From: an uncultured Novosphingobium sp.
GTDB lineage: Bacteria > Pseudomonadota > Alphaproteobacteria > Sphingomonadales > Sphingomonadaceae
Reading direction: 5' to 3'
Length of the DNA stretch: 64,000 nucleotides
Assembly (NCBI GenBank): GCA_946886075.1
Contig: CAMPHR010000001.1
Location: 163,474-227,473, forward strand
Below are positions 42,187 through 50,520 of the stretch, piece after piece. The position numbers and the translations under genes are program-made. The notes under the pieces are model-generated. The model did no database searches. It saw only the letters and a program-made list of their open reading frames with translations, and was not told the origin of the DNA. Positions within the stretch are counted from its first letter, which is position 1; each line of letters opens with the position of its first letter.

Positions 42187-43130
42187 GCTGCCACCTTCTT
42201 GCCTTCGCGGATGCGCTGCGCGAGCAGCTCGCCGGTCGCCTTGGCGGCGGCGGTCATGATGTCGAGATTGCCCGAGTAGCTGGGGAGATAGTCGCCCGCC
42301 CCTTCGACCTCGAGCAGGATCATGGTCTTGACCCCGGTAAACTCGCCGCGGCCAGGAATCGTGAGCTTGTTGTTGTCGCCAAAGCGCTCGAACTGCACTT
42401 CCTGCTTCAAGCGATAGCCCGGCACATAGGCCTGGACCTTCTTCACCATCGCTTCGACCGAAGCGCGGATGGCTTCTTCGTCGGCGCCTTCCGACAAAGT
42501 GAACACGGTGTCGCGCATGATCATCGGCGGCTCGGCGGGATTCAAAATGATGATCGCCTTGCCCTGCGCCGCGCCGCCGACCTTTTCGATCGCGCCAGCG
42601 GTGGTGCGGGTGAATTCGTCGATATTGGCGCGGGTGCCCGGACCTGCCGAGCGCGAGGAGACCGACGCCACGATCTCGGCATAATGGACCGTCGCAACCT
42701 GGGATACGGCAGCGACCATCGGGATCGTCGCCTGGCCGCCGCAGGTCACCATGTTGACGTTCCCGGCGTCGAGATTGGCTTCGCCGTTGACCGTGGGGAT
42801 GGTGTAGGGGCCGATCGCGGCGGGGGTGAGATCGACCACCTGCTTGCCGTCGGCGCGCAGCGCGGCGTCATGGACCTTATGGGCATAGGCGCTGGTCGCG
42901 TCGAACACGATGCCGATTTCGGGATAGACGTCCATCGCCTTGAGGCCATCGATGCCCTCATGGGTGGTGGCGACGCCGCGCTCGCGCGCCATGGCGAGGC
43001 CTTCGGACGCTTCGTCGATGCCGACCACGGCCACCAGTTCCATATTCTGGGGATATTTGACCATCTTGATCATGAGGTCGGTGCCGATATTGCCCGACCC
43101 GATGATCGCCGCCTTGACCTTGCCCGTCAT
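42183..43130 (-). CDS. hsaG: Acetaldehyde/propanal dehydrogenase (CoA-acylating)
   Basis: A 315-residue acylating aldehyde dehydrogenase (HsaG/BphJ/MhpF; TesF). NAD site GSGNIG at residues 11-16; catalytic Cys130 in [10 protein letters not shown]. It converts the aldehyde from HsaF with CoA and NAD to propionyl-CoA, receiving it through a tunnel in the HsaF-HsaG complex. Directly upstream of and overlapping hsaF; 52 bases downstream of hsaE. In steroid catabolism this delivers C3 units to propionyl-CoA metabolism. Confidence 0.95.
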   Translation of the reverse strand: MTGKVKAAIIGSGNIGTDLMIKMVKYPQNMELVAVVGIDEASEGLAMARERGVATTHEGIDGLKAMDVYPEIGIVFDATSAYAHKVHDAALRADGKQVVDLTPAAIGPYTIPTVNGEANLDAGNVNMVTCGGQATIPMVAAVSQVATVHYAEIVASVSSRSAGPGTRANIDEFTRTTAGAIEKVGGAAQGKAIIILNPAEPPMIMRDTVFTLSEGADEEAIRASVEAMVKKVQAYVPGYRLKQEVQFERFGDNNKLTIPGRGEFTGVKTMILLEVEGAGDYLPSYSGNLDIMTAAAKATGELLAQRIREGKKVAA

Positions 43131-43182
43131 TAGTTACTCCTCACAGGGCTCGCAGCGCCGCGATGCCCTCTTTTCAATCTCT

Positions 43183-43977
43183 TTAGATAAAGCGCACGGT
43201 GCAACTGCCAACCCCGTGGAGCTGCATCTCGAACACGTCTCCCGCCTGTGCCGGTTCGAGCGGCACCAGGCTGCCCGACAATATCACATCCCCGGCATCG
43301 AGCGTTACCCCATAGGCGCCCAGCGTGTTGGCGAGCCAGGCGACCGCTTGCGCAGGCGAGCCCTGCACTGCATGGCCATGGCCTTCGCTGAGCGGCTCAC
43401 CATTTTTGGTCACGGTGACGTGGAGATTGGGGAGGTCGTGGGCGCGGGGATCGACGCGCGCGTCCCCCAGCACATAGACGCCGCAGGAGGCATTGTCGGC
43501 GACGGTGTCGACGATGCCGATCTTCCAGTCCTGGATGCGGCTGTCGACGATCTCGAAACAGGGGACGATGCTTTCCGTCGCGGCGATCACATCTTCCGCC
43601 GTGACGCCGGGCCCCTTGAGGCTGTCTTTCAGGATGAAACCGATTTCGGCCTCGGCGCGCGGGGCGATGAGGCCGTTTGCCGCGACATCGATATCGCCCT
43701 CGATATACATGCGGTCCGTCAAGAACCCGAAGTCGGGCTGATGCACGCCCAGCATGTCCTGCACCGCCTTGGAGGTGACGCCGATCTTCTTGCCGATGAC
43801 CCGCTCGCCGTCCGCCTTGCGGCGTTCGAGCGCGGCAAGGCTGATGGCATAGGCATCATCGATGGTGAGCTCAGGGTGCCGCGCCATGAGCGGCGGCACG
43901 GTGCGCTTGTCGCGCAGCGCCTGGTAGAGCTCGTCCGCCAATGTGTCGTTCAGGCTCTGGGCGTCAAGGTCGCTCAC
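43183..43977 (-). CDS. hsaE: 2-Hydroxyhexa-2,4-dienoate hydratase
   Basis: A 264-residue member of the fumarylacetoacetate-hydrolase-fold hydratases (HsaE/MhpD/BphH; TesE). It adds water to 2-hydroxyhexa-2,4-dienoate to give 4-hydroxy-2-oxohexanoate. The metal-binding acidic cluster is visible as APRAEAEIGFIL (~105-115) and the later Glu/Asp in VPCFEIVDSRI. Length equals that of MhpD. Its start overlaps the hsaB stop by 4 bases. Confidence 0.93.
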   Translation of the reverse strand: MSDLDAQSLNDTLADELYQALRDKRTVPPLMARHPELTIDDAYAISLAALERRKADGERVIGKKIGVTSKAVQDMLGVHQPDFGFLTDRMYIEGDIDVAANGLIAPRAEAEIGFILKDSLKGPGVTAEDVIAATESIVPCFEIVDSRIQDWKIGIVDTVADNASCGVYVLGDARVDPRAHDLPNLHVTVTKNGEPLSEGHGHAVQGSPAQAVAWLANTLGAYGVTLDAGDVILSGSLVPLEPAQAGDVFEMQLHGVGSCTVRFI

Positions 43978-44489
43978 AGATAGGCTCCGTCCTGGAAGAT
44001 GAGGGGATCGACCGCGTCGCTGAGGCGCACCGCCTCGACCCTGGCGATGACGATGCTGTGGGTGCCAAAGGGGGTCATGCTCTCGACCGCGCAGGAGAGG
44101 TTGGCCTGCGCCTCCTCGAGGATGGGGAGGCCATGGGGATCGGCGGTCCAGCTGCCAACGCCAAAGCGCGCCTCGCGGGCTACCGCGCCGCCGAACGCTG
44201 CCGACACCTCGCGCTGGTGGCGCGAGAGGAGGTTGATGCTGATCGGGCAGCCGGGCGAGAGATGGGCGTGGATGCTGGCCGTCTGGTTGACGCAGACAAG
44301 GACCGCGGGCGGGTCCATGGTGAGCGAGGTGATCGAGGTCGCGGCCATGCCGACGGGCGCCTTGCCCTCGCCCAGCGCGGTGACGATCGCCACGCCCGAG
44401 GGCAGGCGGCGCATCGCGCCCTTCAGCCCCGTGGTGACATCGACGGGCTCTGGAACAGGGACGGATTGCGCGGGCAAGGCATCAGCCAT
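43974..44489 (-). CDS. hsaB: Flavin reductase of the 3-HSA monooxygenase
   Basis: A 171-residue FMN-binding split-barrel flavin reductase (HsaB; TesA1). It supplies reduced flavin to HsaA. Features: LRRLPSGVAIVTAL, MAATSITSLTMDPPAVLVCVNQTASIHAHLSPG (flavin-binding region, ~50-85), ISINLLSRHQREVSAAFGG, and GTHSIVIARVEAVRL near the C-terminus. It overlaps the 3-prime end of hsaD by 8 bases and hsaE by 4. Overlap with the hydrolase gene supports one transcript. Confidence 0.93.
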   Translation of the reverse strand: MADALPAQSVPVPEPVDVTTGLKGAMRRLPSGVAIVTALGEGKAPVGMAATSITSLTMDPPAVLVCVNQTASIHAHLSPGCPISINLLSRHQREVSAAFGGAVAREARFGVGSWTADPHGLPILEEAQANLSCAVESMTPFGTHSIVIARVEAVRLSDAVDPLIFQDGAYL

Positions 44490-45318
44490 TCTTCAGGAAG
44501 TCCAGCGAGTAGCGGTTGAATTCTTCTGTCCGCTCGACCTGCACCCAATGGCCGGTCTGCGAGAAGGTGAGGCAGCGCACGTCCGGACAAGCGTCCAGGA
44601 ACAGGCGGGCGTGGCTTTCGGGGCAGAATTCGTCATTGAGGCCCCAGAGGACGAAGATCGGCTGCTTCACCTCGCCAAGGCGGGGTCCCAAGTCCGGGGT
44701 CTTGACGCGGGCGAGCACATCCTTGGGCTGGGTGCGGGCAACCGCGAAGCGTTCCTCGACCAGCGCGTCGGTGATGTGATGCGCCGAGGACGGATGCATG
44801 AGGTTGCCGATCAGGCGGCGCTGTTCCTCGATGTTGAATTCCGGGCTGCCAAAGCCCGAGCGCATCTTGGCGATGCCGGGCATGGTGAAATAGCTTGATT
44901 GCTCCGCGACGCAGCCCGGCGCCATCAGGACAAGCTTGCCGACGCTGAACTCGGGATGGTCGAGCGCGATCTGGAGGGCGATGCCGCCGCCCAGCGAGTT
45001 GCCGATAAGGTGGCCGCTGGTGATCCCGTGCTGCGCAAGAGCCTCGAGCAGGGTCTCAGTAAAAAGCTCGAGCGGATAGTCGGTTTCGGGCTTGGAGGAG
45101 GCGCCATAGCCGATGAGGTCAGGCAGGATGACGCGGTAGCCTGCGTCCGCGAAGACCTGGGCGTTGTTGCGGAAGTTGGACGCGCCCGATGCGCCCGGGC
45201 CGCTGCCATGGATGAAGATGACGGTGGGCGCATTGGCTGGCGCGCCCGCAATTTCCGCGATGCCAATCTCATATCCGCCCGCAACGCTGTAGCTCTTGCG
45301 GATCAATTCACTGCCCAT
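44482..45318 (-). CDS. hsaD: 4,9-DSHA hydrolase (meta-cleavage product hydrolase)
   Basis: A 278-residue alpha/beta hydrolase (HsaD/BphD; TesD). It splits 4,9-DSHA into HIP (the C/D-ring fragment) and 2-hydroxyhexa-2,4-dienoate. Catalytic triad: Ser108 in HLIGNSLGGG, Asp229 in LWGLNDEFCPE, His257 in FSQTGHWVQVE; oxyanion motif HGSGPGASG near residue 37. The ATG at 45318 is chosen because AGAGGA ends just before a TTG at 45324, leaving a normal 6-base spacer to this ATG. Last residues end in RYSLDFLKNG. Confidence 0.95.
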   Translation of the reverse strand: MGSELIRKSYSVAGGYEIGIAEIAGAPANAPTVIFIHGSGPGASGASNFRNNAQVFADAGYRVILPDLIGYGASSKPETDYPLELFTETLLEALAQHGITSGHLIGNSLGGGIALQIALDHPEFSVGKLVLMAPGCVAEQSSYFTMPGIAKMRSGFGSPEFNIEEQRRLIGNLMHPSSAHHITDALVEERFAVARTQPKDVLARVKTPDLGPRLGEVKQPIFVLWGLNDEFCPESHARLFLDACPDVRCLTFSQTGHWVQVERTEEFNRYSLDFLKNG

Positions 45319-45382
45319 GGGCAATCCTCTTTTTTGCCTGTGCCGATGCCGATGACCAACGCCAGTATCAGATGCCCGATGG

Positions 45383-46615
45383 TCAGATAAAGGTGAAGGC
45401 GGGCGGTTCGCCGTTCATCGTGCCGATGACGTCGCTGGTGCGGTTGGCTGGGTCGTTGGCGACATGGGCGCGCGCGGCGTGGAGGTCGAGCCAGGGCTGG
45501 AGGATCGGGCTCGACATGTAGATCGCCCGGCCGCCAAGCAGCTTGACCATGCCGTCGGCAAGTTCGGCCATGCGGCGCACGACGCTGGCGGACTGATAGG
45601 CAAAGAGCGCGCGCTTTTCCATCGGCACGGGCTCATTGCGGCCCGCATAGTCCATCAGCTCGTTGAAGGTCGTGCGGTGGGTGAGCTCCATCTCGTTGGT
45701 TTCGGCGATCGCTCGGGCGATGGCGGCGTGGAGATTGGGGTCGGCCTTGGACGCCTTGCCGGTATTGGTCGAGACGCGGCTGCCCATGATCTCCATCGCA
45801 GCGCCAGTGGCGGCGCGGATGCCGCCAAAGGCAGCGCTGGAGACCGAGCGGATGAAGAGCTGCGCCCAGGGGATGCGGTAGAGCGGCGCTGTATTGCTTT
45901 CCTGGCCCGGATTGGTCCCGGCAAAGCCGTCGCTTGCCTTGTGAGTGCGGTGTTCAGGCACGAACACGCGCTCGACGACGATGTCGAAGCTGCCGGTGCC
46001 CTGCAGGCCGAATGTGTCCCAGGTACCCTCGATCACCTGATAGTCGGAGCGCGGCAACAGGAAGGTGCGCATGTCGGGCGGGCCGCCATCGGTGTCGAAA
46101 TTGATCGCGCCCAAGAGCACCCAACCGCAATGGGAGGAGCCCGACGAGAAGCCCCAGCGGCCCGACAGGTAGAAGCCGCCTTCGACCTTTTCCACCTTGC
46201 CGACCGGCTGATAGGTGGAGGAGACGAGCATGTCGGGATCATCGCCCCACACTTCCTTCTGCGCCTCGTCATGGAAGAGGGCGAGTTCATAAGGGTGGCA
46301 GCCAAGGACGCCGTAGATCCAGCCTGTCGACATGCAGCCTTCCGCGAGCGCCTTCTGGATCTCGAAGAAGACATTGGGGTGCATCTCATAGCCGCCATAG
46401 CGCTTGGGCTGGAGCACACGGAAGAAACCTGCTGCCTTCATCTCGGCAACGGTCTCTTTCGGCACGTCATGGGCGATGGTGCAGGCGCGGGCCCGCTCGC
46501 GCAGCACCGGGATCATTGCCTTGGCCTTGGCGATCAGGCTTTCGGGCGAGGGTATGTCCGCATTCGCCTCGTCAATGGGTCGGCTTGCTACTGCCCCGGT
46601 CATCATCTTCTCCAT
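45383..46615 (-). CDS. hsaA: 3-HSA hydroxylase, oxygenase component
   Basis: A 410-residue flavin-dependent monooxygenase with acyl-CoA-dehydrogenase fold (HsaA; TesA2). It hydroxylates 3-HSA, the 9,10-seco phenol, to the catechol 3,4-DHSA using reduced flavin from HsaB. Markers are the N-terminal helical domain (AEMKAAGFFRVLQPKRYGGYEMHP), WGFSSGSSHCGWVLLGA, QGTGSFDIVVERVFVPEHRT, and the C-terminal half with WLDLHAARAHVANDPANRTSDVIG. No acyl-CoA-binding Glu, as expected. First gene of the minus operon. The start may instead be an ATG at 46603, which follows GGAGAAG. It is divergent from hsaC. Confidence 0.94.
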   Translation of the reverse strand: MEKMMTGAVASRPIDEANADIPSPESLIAKAKAMIPVLRERARACTIAHDVPKETVAEMKAAGFFRVLQPKRYGGYEMHPNVFFEIQKALAEGCMSTGWIYGVLGCHPYELALFHDEAQKEVWGDDPDMLVSSTYQPVGKVEKVEGGFYLSGRWGFSSGSSHCGWVLLGAINFDTDGGPPDMRTFLLPRSDYQVIEGTWDTFGLQGTGSFDIVVERVFVPEHRTHKASDGFAGTNPGQESNTAPLYRIPWAQLFIRSVSSAAFGGIRAATGAAMEIMGSRVSTNTGKASKADPNLHAAIARAIAETNEMELTHRTTFNELMDYAGRNEPVPMEKRALFAYQSASVVRRMAELADGMVKLLGGRAIYMSSPILQPWLDLHAARAHVANDPANRTSDVIGTMNGEPPAFTFI

Positions 46616-46646
46616 TGCTAGGCGACTCTGCTTACAATTTGCTATA

Positions 46647-46676
46647 TGCGTAGTTTATATAAATAGCTATTACGCA
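46647..46676. promoter_or_regulatory. AT-rich divergent promoter/operator between hsaA and hsaC
   Basis: The 303-base gap 46616-46918 separates the two steroid operons. Within it TGCGTA (46647-46652) and TACGCA (46671-46676) enclose two more perfect palindromes, TTTATATAAA (46654-46663) and ATAGCTAT (46663-46670). This 40-base AT-rich patch stands out in otherwise GC-rich DNA and probably holds the hsaA promoter and a regulator site. The rest of the gap (46690-46905) shows nothing I can name. Confidence 0.6.
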
Positions 46677-46918
46677 AACTGTCAAGGCAAACAGGGCTTG
46701 CGCATTTGGGCCGTTGCTTATAGGCGGATCGGGAACGAATTGCCATAAGCTCGTTGAGCGCGCTTGAGTGCGCCTCCCCAGCCCAAGCGCGAAACCAAGC
46801 GGCAGGGCTTGCCAATGTGCGTATGGGGAAGGCCCTTTTGCAACGCTTGGGCGGGAGAATGGCCGGAACTGGGCCGGACTGGGCCGAAACTGGGAACACA
46901 AGGGGCGAGGTGCTTAAA

Positions 46919-47845
46919 ATGGCAGTGATATCGCTGGGCTATGTGGTGATCGAGGCGCGCGACCTTGGCGCCTGGCAGGATTTTGCCTGCAATGTCGCAG
47001 GGCTGATGGCCGCCCCTTCAGCGCAAGAGGATGTCGCGCTGTTCCGCATGGACGACCGGCCCTACCGCCTATGGGTGCAGAAAGGGGAGCAGGACCGCTT
47101 CGTGGCGCCAGGCTGGGAATGCGCGAATCGCGAGGGCTTCGAATCGGTGCTGGCGCGCCTCGAAGCCGCTGGCCGTCCAGTCGAACGCGCAGGCGTCATG
47201 GAGGCGCGTGCCCGCCAGGTCTATGAGCTTGCCCGCTCGTCCGATCCTGCGGGCAACCCGATGGAGCTCTTCTACGGCCGCTTCGTCGACTATGCCCCCT
47301 TCACCTCGCCCGCAGGCGTCAGCCGCTTCGTCACCAGCAGCCCAGGGGGCGCGGACGGCGACATGGGGCTGGGCCATGTCGTGCTGACCGCCCCCAATTT
47401 CGAGGAAACCCACGCCTTCTACAAAGACGTGATGGGCTTTGGCGACACCGACCTTGGCCGCTTCTACCTGATGGGCGGGGGCGAGGATGATCCGGGCGTC
47501 GGCTTTGCCTTCCTGCACTGCAATCCGCGCCACCACAGCCTGGCGCTTGGCCAGCTGCCTGAAAGCCCCAATGGCGCTGTTCACATGATGCTGGAAGTCG
47601 GCTCCCTCGAGGATGTCGGTCGCGCCTATGACCGGGTCTTGAAGAGCAAGGGCAAGGTCCCCTTGTCGGCAACGCTTGGCCGCCATGTCAACGACAAGAT
47701 GACCTCTTTCTACATGCAGACACCAGGCGGCTTTGACATCGAATATGGCTGGAACGGCATGGTAATAGACCCGGCGACCTGGGTCCCCACCACCAGCCTT
47801 TCGGTCAGCGACTGGGGCCATAAATGGGCTCATGAACAGGATTGA
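46919..47845 (+). CDS. hsaC: 3,4-DHSA extradiol dioxygenase
   Basis: A 308-residue type I extradiol dioxygenase (HsaC; TesB). It opens the catechol ring of 3,4-DHSA between C4 and C5 to give 4,9-DSHA. Two VOC modules: residues 1-~140 structural, ~148-290 catalytic. Fe(II) ligands His153 (GLGHVVL), His222 (GAVHMMLEV) and Glu275 (FDIEYGW) are all present, as are the second-sphere His206 (NPRHHSL) and Tyr265 (SFYMQTPG). ATG at 46919 follows GAGG; the open frame back to 46754 lacks family similarity. First gene of the plus operon. Confidence 0.95.
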   Translation: MAVISLGYVVIEARDLGAWQDFACNVAGLMAAPSAQEDVALFRMDDRPYRLWVQKGEQDRFVAPGWECANREGFESVLARLEAAGRPVERAGVMEARARQVYELARSSDPAGNPMELFYGRFVDYAPFTSPAGVSRFVTSSPGGADGDMGLGHVVLTAPNFEETHAFYKDVMGFGDTDLGRFYLMGGGEDDPGVGFAFLHCNPRHHSLALGQLPESPNGAVHMMLEVGSLEDVGRAYDRVLKSKGKVPLSATLGRHVNDKMTSFYMQTPGGFDIEYGWNGMVIDPATWVPTTSLSVSDWGHKWAHEQD

Positions 47846-47921
47846 TTGGCAGGACCGGCTTTGCAGGGCCACCCTGCGGGACGGAACGCACGAGGACTGA
47901 CGCAAAAGGATGACTGAGACT

Positions 47922-48809
47922 ATGCTCGACAAGCGCATGACGGTGGATGACATCGTCGACCAGATTTCCGACGGGATGACCATCGGCATCGGCGGGTGGG
48001 CGACGCGCCGCAAGCCCATGGCGCTCATTCGCGCCATCGCCCGGTCGAACCTCAAGGACCTGACGCTCATGGCGGGCTATGGCGGCATGGACATCGGCCT
48101 GCTCGCCGCCACCGGCAAGATCAGGAAGCTGGTCTTCGCCTTTGCCAGCCTCGACCATTATCCGCTGGAACCCCATTTCCGCAACGCCCGCCAGGCAGGC
48201 GCCTTCGAAGTGCTGGAGCTTGACGAGGGCATGTATCATTGGGGCCTGCGCGCAGGCGCGATGAAGCTGCCCTTCCTGCCGACCCGCGTCGGCATCGGCA
48301 CCGACGTCATCAACCAGTCGGGCTTCGACTTCAAATTCGTGAAGAGCCCCTATGAGGATGGCGAGGAATTCGTCGCCATGCCAGCGCTGGTGCCCGACAT
48401 CGCGCTGATCCACGCCCATCGTTCCGACGAGCGCGGCAACATCCTCACCCTCTCGGTCGATCCGATCTTCGACGAGCTGCTCGTGCGCGCAGCCAAGAAG
48501 AGCTACGCGACGGTCGAGAAGATCGTGCCGACCGCTGAGCTCGATATGAAGAAGAACAGCCGCTACAATCTGGTTGAGCGCGCGATGATCACCGGCGTTG
48601 CGGAAGCCCCGCTGGGCGCGCATCCCTCGAGCGCGGACCCGGACTATCAGCTCGATCTCAAGCACATCAAGGCTTACGTCGAAAGCGCCGCCTCGCCCGA
48701 AGCCTGGGCCGAATACAAGGCGAAATATATCGACGTGTCCGAAGCCGACTATCAGGCAGCGATCGGCGGCGTCGACGCCGTCAAGCAGCTCCCCGTTCCT
48801 ATTTACTAA
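47922..48809 (+). CDS. ipdA: COCHEA-CoA hydrolase, alpha subunit
   Basis: A 295-residue subunit of the CoA-transferase superfamily (IpdA; ScdL1 in Comamonas). With IpdB it hydrolytically opens the last steroid ring (ring C) in COCHEA-CoA. The start MLDKRMTVDDIVDQ matches the actinobacterial IpdA N-terminus, so I prefer the ATG at 47922 (AAAAGGA upstream) over one at 47910. Typical segments: DGMTIGIGGWATRRKPMALIRAI, LELDEGMYHWGLRAG, whose Glu in DEGM (~102) corresponds to the catalytic Glu of IpdA, and YIDVSEADYQAAIGG near the end. 76 bases after hsaC, 11 bases before ipdB. Confidence 0.95.
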   Translation: MLDKRMTVDDIVDQISDGMTIGIGGWATRRKPMALIRAIARSNLKDLTLMAGYGGMDIGLLAATGKIRKLVFAFASLDHYPLEPHFRNARQAGAFEVLELDEGMYHWGLRAGAMKLPFLPTRVGIGTDVINQSGFDFKFVKSPYEDGEEFVAMPALVPDIALIHAHRSDERGNILTLSVDPIFDELLVRAAKKSYATVEKIVPTAELDMKKNSRYNLVERAMITGVAEAPLGAHPSSADPDYQLDLKHIKAYVESAASPEAWAEYKAKYIDVSEADYQAAIGGVDAVKQLPVPIY

Positions 48810-48820
48810 GCGAGAGACCC

Positions 48821-49618
48821 ATGACCCAGAACAGCTATTCGCTCGCTGAACTCGTCATCGCCGCCTGCGCCGAAGTCTGGCGCGGGGATGGCGAGGTGAT
48901 GGCGACCGGCATCGGCCCCCTCCCCCGCATCGGCGCTGGCCTTGCCAAGCTCTCCTTCGCGCCTGCAATCCAGACCACCGATGGCGAGGCCTGGTATACC
49001 AGCGAACCCGTTGGCCCCGGCAAGCGTAGCGCCGAGCCCGAGTTCGAAGGCATCGCCAATTATGACCGCGTCTTCTCCGCGCTCTGGAGCGGCCGCCGCC
49101 ATGCGCTGGTCGGCCCGGTCCAGATCGACCGCTTCGGCCAGGCGAACATCTCGGTGATCGGCGACCATAAGAAGCCCAAGGCAGCGATGCTCGGCGCGCG
49201 CGGTTTTCCGGGCAACTCGATCAGCCATCCCAACAGCTTCTTCTTTGCCAACCACAACAAGCGGGCGTTCGTGGAAGGCGAAGTCGATTTCGTCTGCATG
49301 GCGGGCTACAATCCGGCGCGCTACCGCAATGGCGGTGCGCCCCAGGGCCTCGACCTGCGCCGCATCATCACCAATTTGTGCGTGATGGACTTTGGCGGCC
49401 CCGATCACCAGATCCGCGTGATCTCGCTGCATCCGGGCGTCACCTTCGAGGAAGTGCAGGAGAATACCGGATTCCCGCTGGCAAAGGTCGATGGCGAAAT
49501 CCCGACCACGCCCGCGCCGACCGCCGAGCAACTGGAGCTGATCGCGAAGATCGACCCCAATAATGTCCGCGCGACCGTGTTCAAGGACAATCCGGCCGGG
49601 GACAGAAGGGCAGCCTAA
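48821..49618 (+). CDS. ipdB: COCHEA-CoA hydrolase, beta subunit
   Basis: A 265-residue CoA-transferase-superfamily subunit (IpdB; ScdL2). It pairs with IpdA to form the heterotetramer that opens ring C. Segments typical of IpdB: LAELVIAACAEVWRGDGEVMATGIGPLPRIGA, LTFAPAIQTTDGEAW-like region, FDRFGQANIS-type strand (QIDRFGQANISVIGDHKKPKAAMLGARGFPGNS), and RRIITNLCVMDFGGPDHQIRVISLHPGVTFEEVQENTGF at the C-terminus. Ends one base into the next start codon (TAATG). Confidence 0.95.
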   Translation: MTQNSYSLAELVIAACAEVWRGDGEVMATGIGPLPRIGAGLAKLSFAPAIQTTDGEAWYTSEPVGPGKRSAEPEFEGIANYDRVFSALWSGRRHALVGPVQIDRFGQANISVIGDHKKPKAAMLGARGFPGNSISHPNSFFFANHNKRAFVEGEVDFVCMAGYNPARYRNGGAPQGLDLRRIITNLCVMDFGGPDHQIRVISLHPGVTFEEVQENTGFPLAKVDGEIPTTPAPTAEQLELIAKIDPNNVRATVFKDNPAGDRRAA

Positions 49619-50520
49619 TGAACGAGACCGACCGCCTGGTCGAACCGCAGCAGGTCGACATTGTTTACGAAACCGACGAACCGGTCACCTATGAGGTGAT
49701 CGATAACGTCGCATGGATCATGATGAACCGTCCGGGCTTCAACAACGCCCAGAACGGCCAGATGACCTATGCCCTTGATGATGCTTTCATCCGGGCGGTG
49801 AATGATGACGATGTGCGCGCGATCGTACTGGGCGGCAACGGCAAGCATTTTTCGGCAGGCCACGACATCGGCACGCCCGGCCGCGACGTGCACCAGCATT
49901 TCGAAAACCGGCTGCTGGTGCCGGGCCATGTCAACAAGCCCGCCGCAGAATTGCTCTATACCCGCGAGAAGGAGCAATATGTCGGCATGTGCCGGCGCTG
50001 GCGCGATGCGCCCAAGCCCACCATCGCGATGGTGCAGGGCGCGTGCGTCGCGGGCGGGCTGATGCTCGCCTGGGTGTGTGACCTCATCGTCGCGACCGAC
50101 GACGCTTTCTTCCAGGACCCGGTCAACCGCATGGGGATACCGGGCGTCGAATATTTCGCCCACGCCTATGAGCTCCCCCCGCGCGTCGCCAAGGAATTCC
50201 TCCTTTTGGGCGAGCGGATGAGCGCGCAGCGCGCTGAAGGCTTCGGCATGGTCAACAAGATCGTCTCGCGTGAAGCGCTGCGCGAGACGGTCGCGGCCAT
50301 GGCGGCCAAGCTCGTCGCCCAGCCCCGCCTTGGCAATTGGCTCACCAAGCAGGCGATCAACCATGTCGAGGAGTTGATGGGCAAGCGCAACGCGATGGAC
50401 GCGCAATATCATATGCACCATTTCGCCCATGCCCAGAATGACCTCGTCCAGGGCAGCTCGATCGCCGGGCTGGACGCCAAGGCGATGGCCGCAGCCAACA
50501 AGAAACAGGCGAGCGAATGA
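49618..50520 (+). CDS. Crotonase-family protein (EchA13-like), role in the pathway unknown
   Basis: A 300-residue enoyl-CoA hydratase/isomerase-fold protein. Oxyanion-hole segments: GGNGKHFSAGHDIGTPG (~75-92) and VQGACVAGGLMLAWVCDLIVATDDAFFQDP (~140-168). Between them is an insertion with REKEQYVGMCRRWRDAPKP, and the C-terminal tail is long (~250-300), making it larger than normal hydratases. It resembles mycobacterial EchA13 rather than EchA20. It sits between ipdB and ipdC, overlapping ipdC by 4 bases, so it must be made with them. Hydratase versus hydrolase activity cannot be decided from sequence. Confidence 0.85.
   Translation: MNETDRLVEPQQVDIVYETDEPVTYEVIDNVAWIMMNRPGFNNAQNGQMTYALDDAFIRAVNDDDVRAIVLGGNGKHFSAGHDIGTPGRDVHQHFENRLLVPGHVNKPAAELLYTREKEQYVGMCRRWRDAPKPTIAMVQGACVAGGLMLAWVCDLIVATDDAFFQDPVNRMGIPGVEYFAHAYELPPRVAKEFLLLGERMSAQRAEGFGMVNKIVSREALRETVAAMAAKLVAQPRLGNWLTKQAINHVEELMGKRNAMDAQYHMHHFAHAQNDLVQGSSIAGLDAKAMAAANKKQASE

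Noticed and set aside
46632..46901. 85-89 codon open frames on the minus strand before hsaA
   Set aside because: They overlap the divergent promoter region, have no ribosome site and low-complexity translation.
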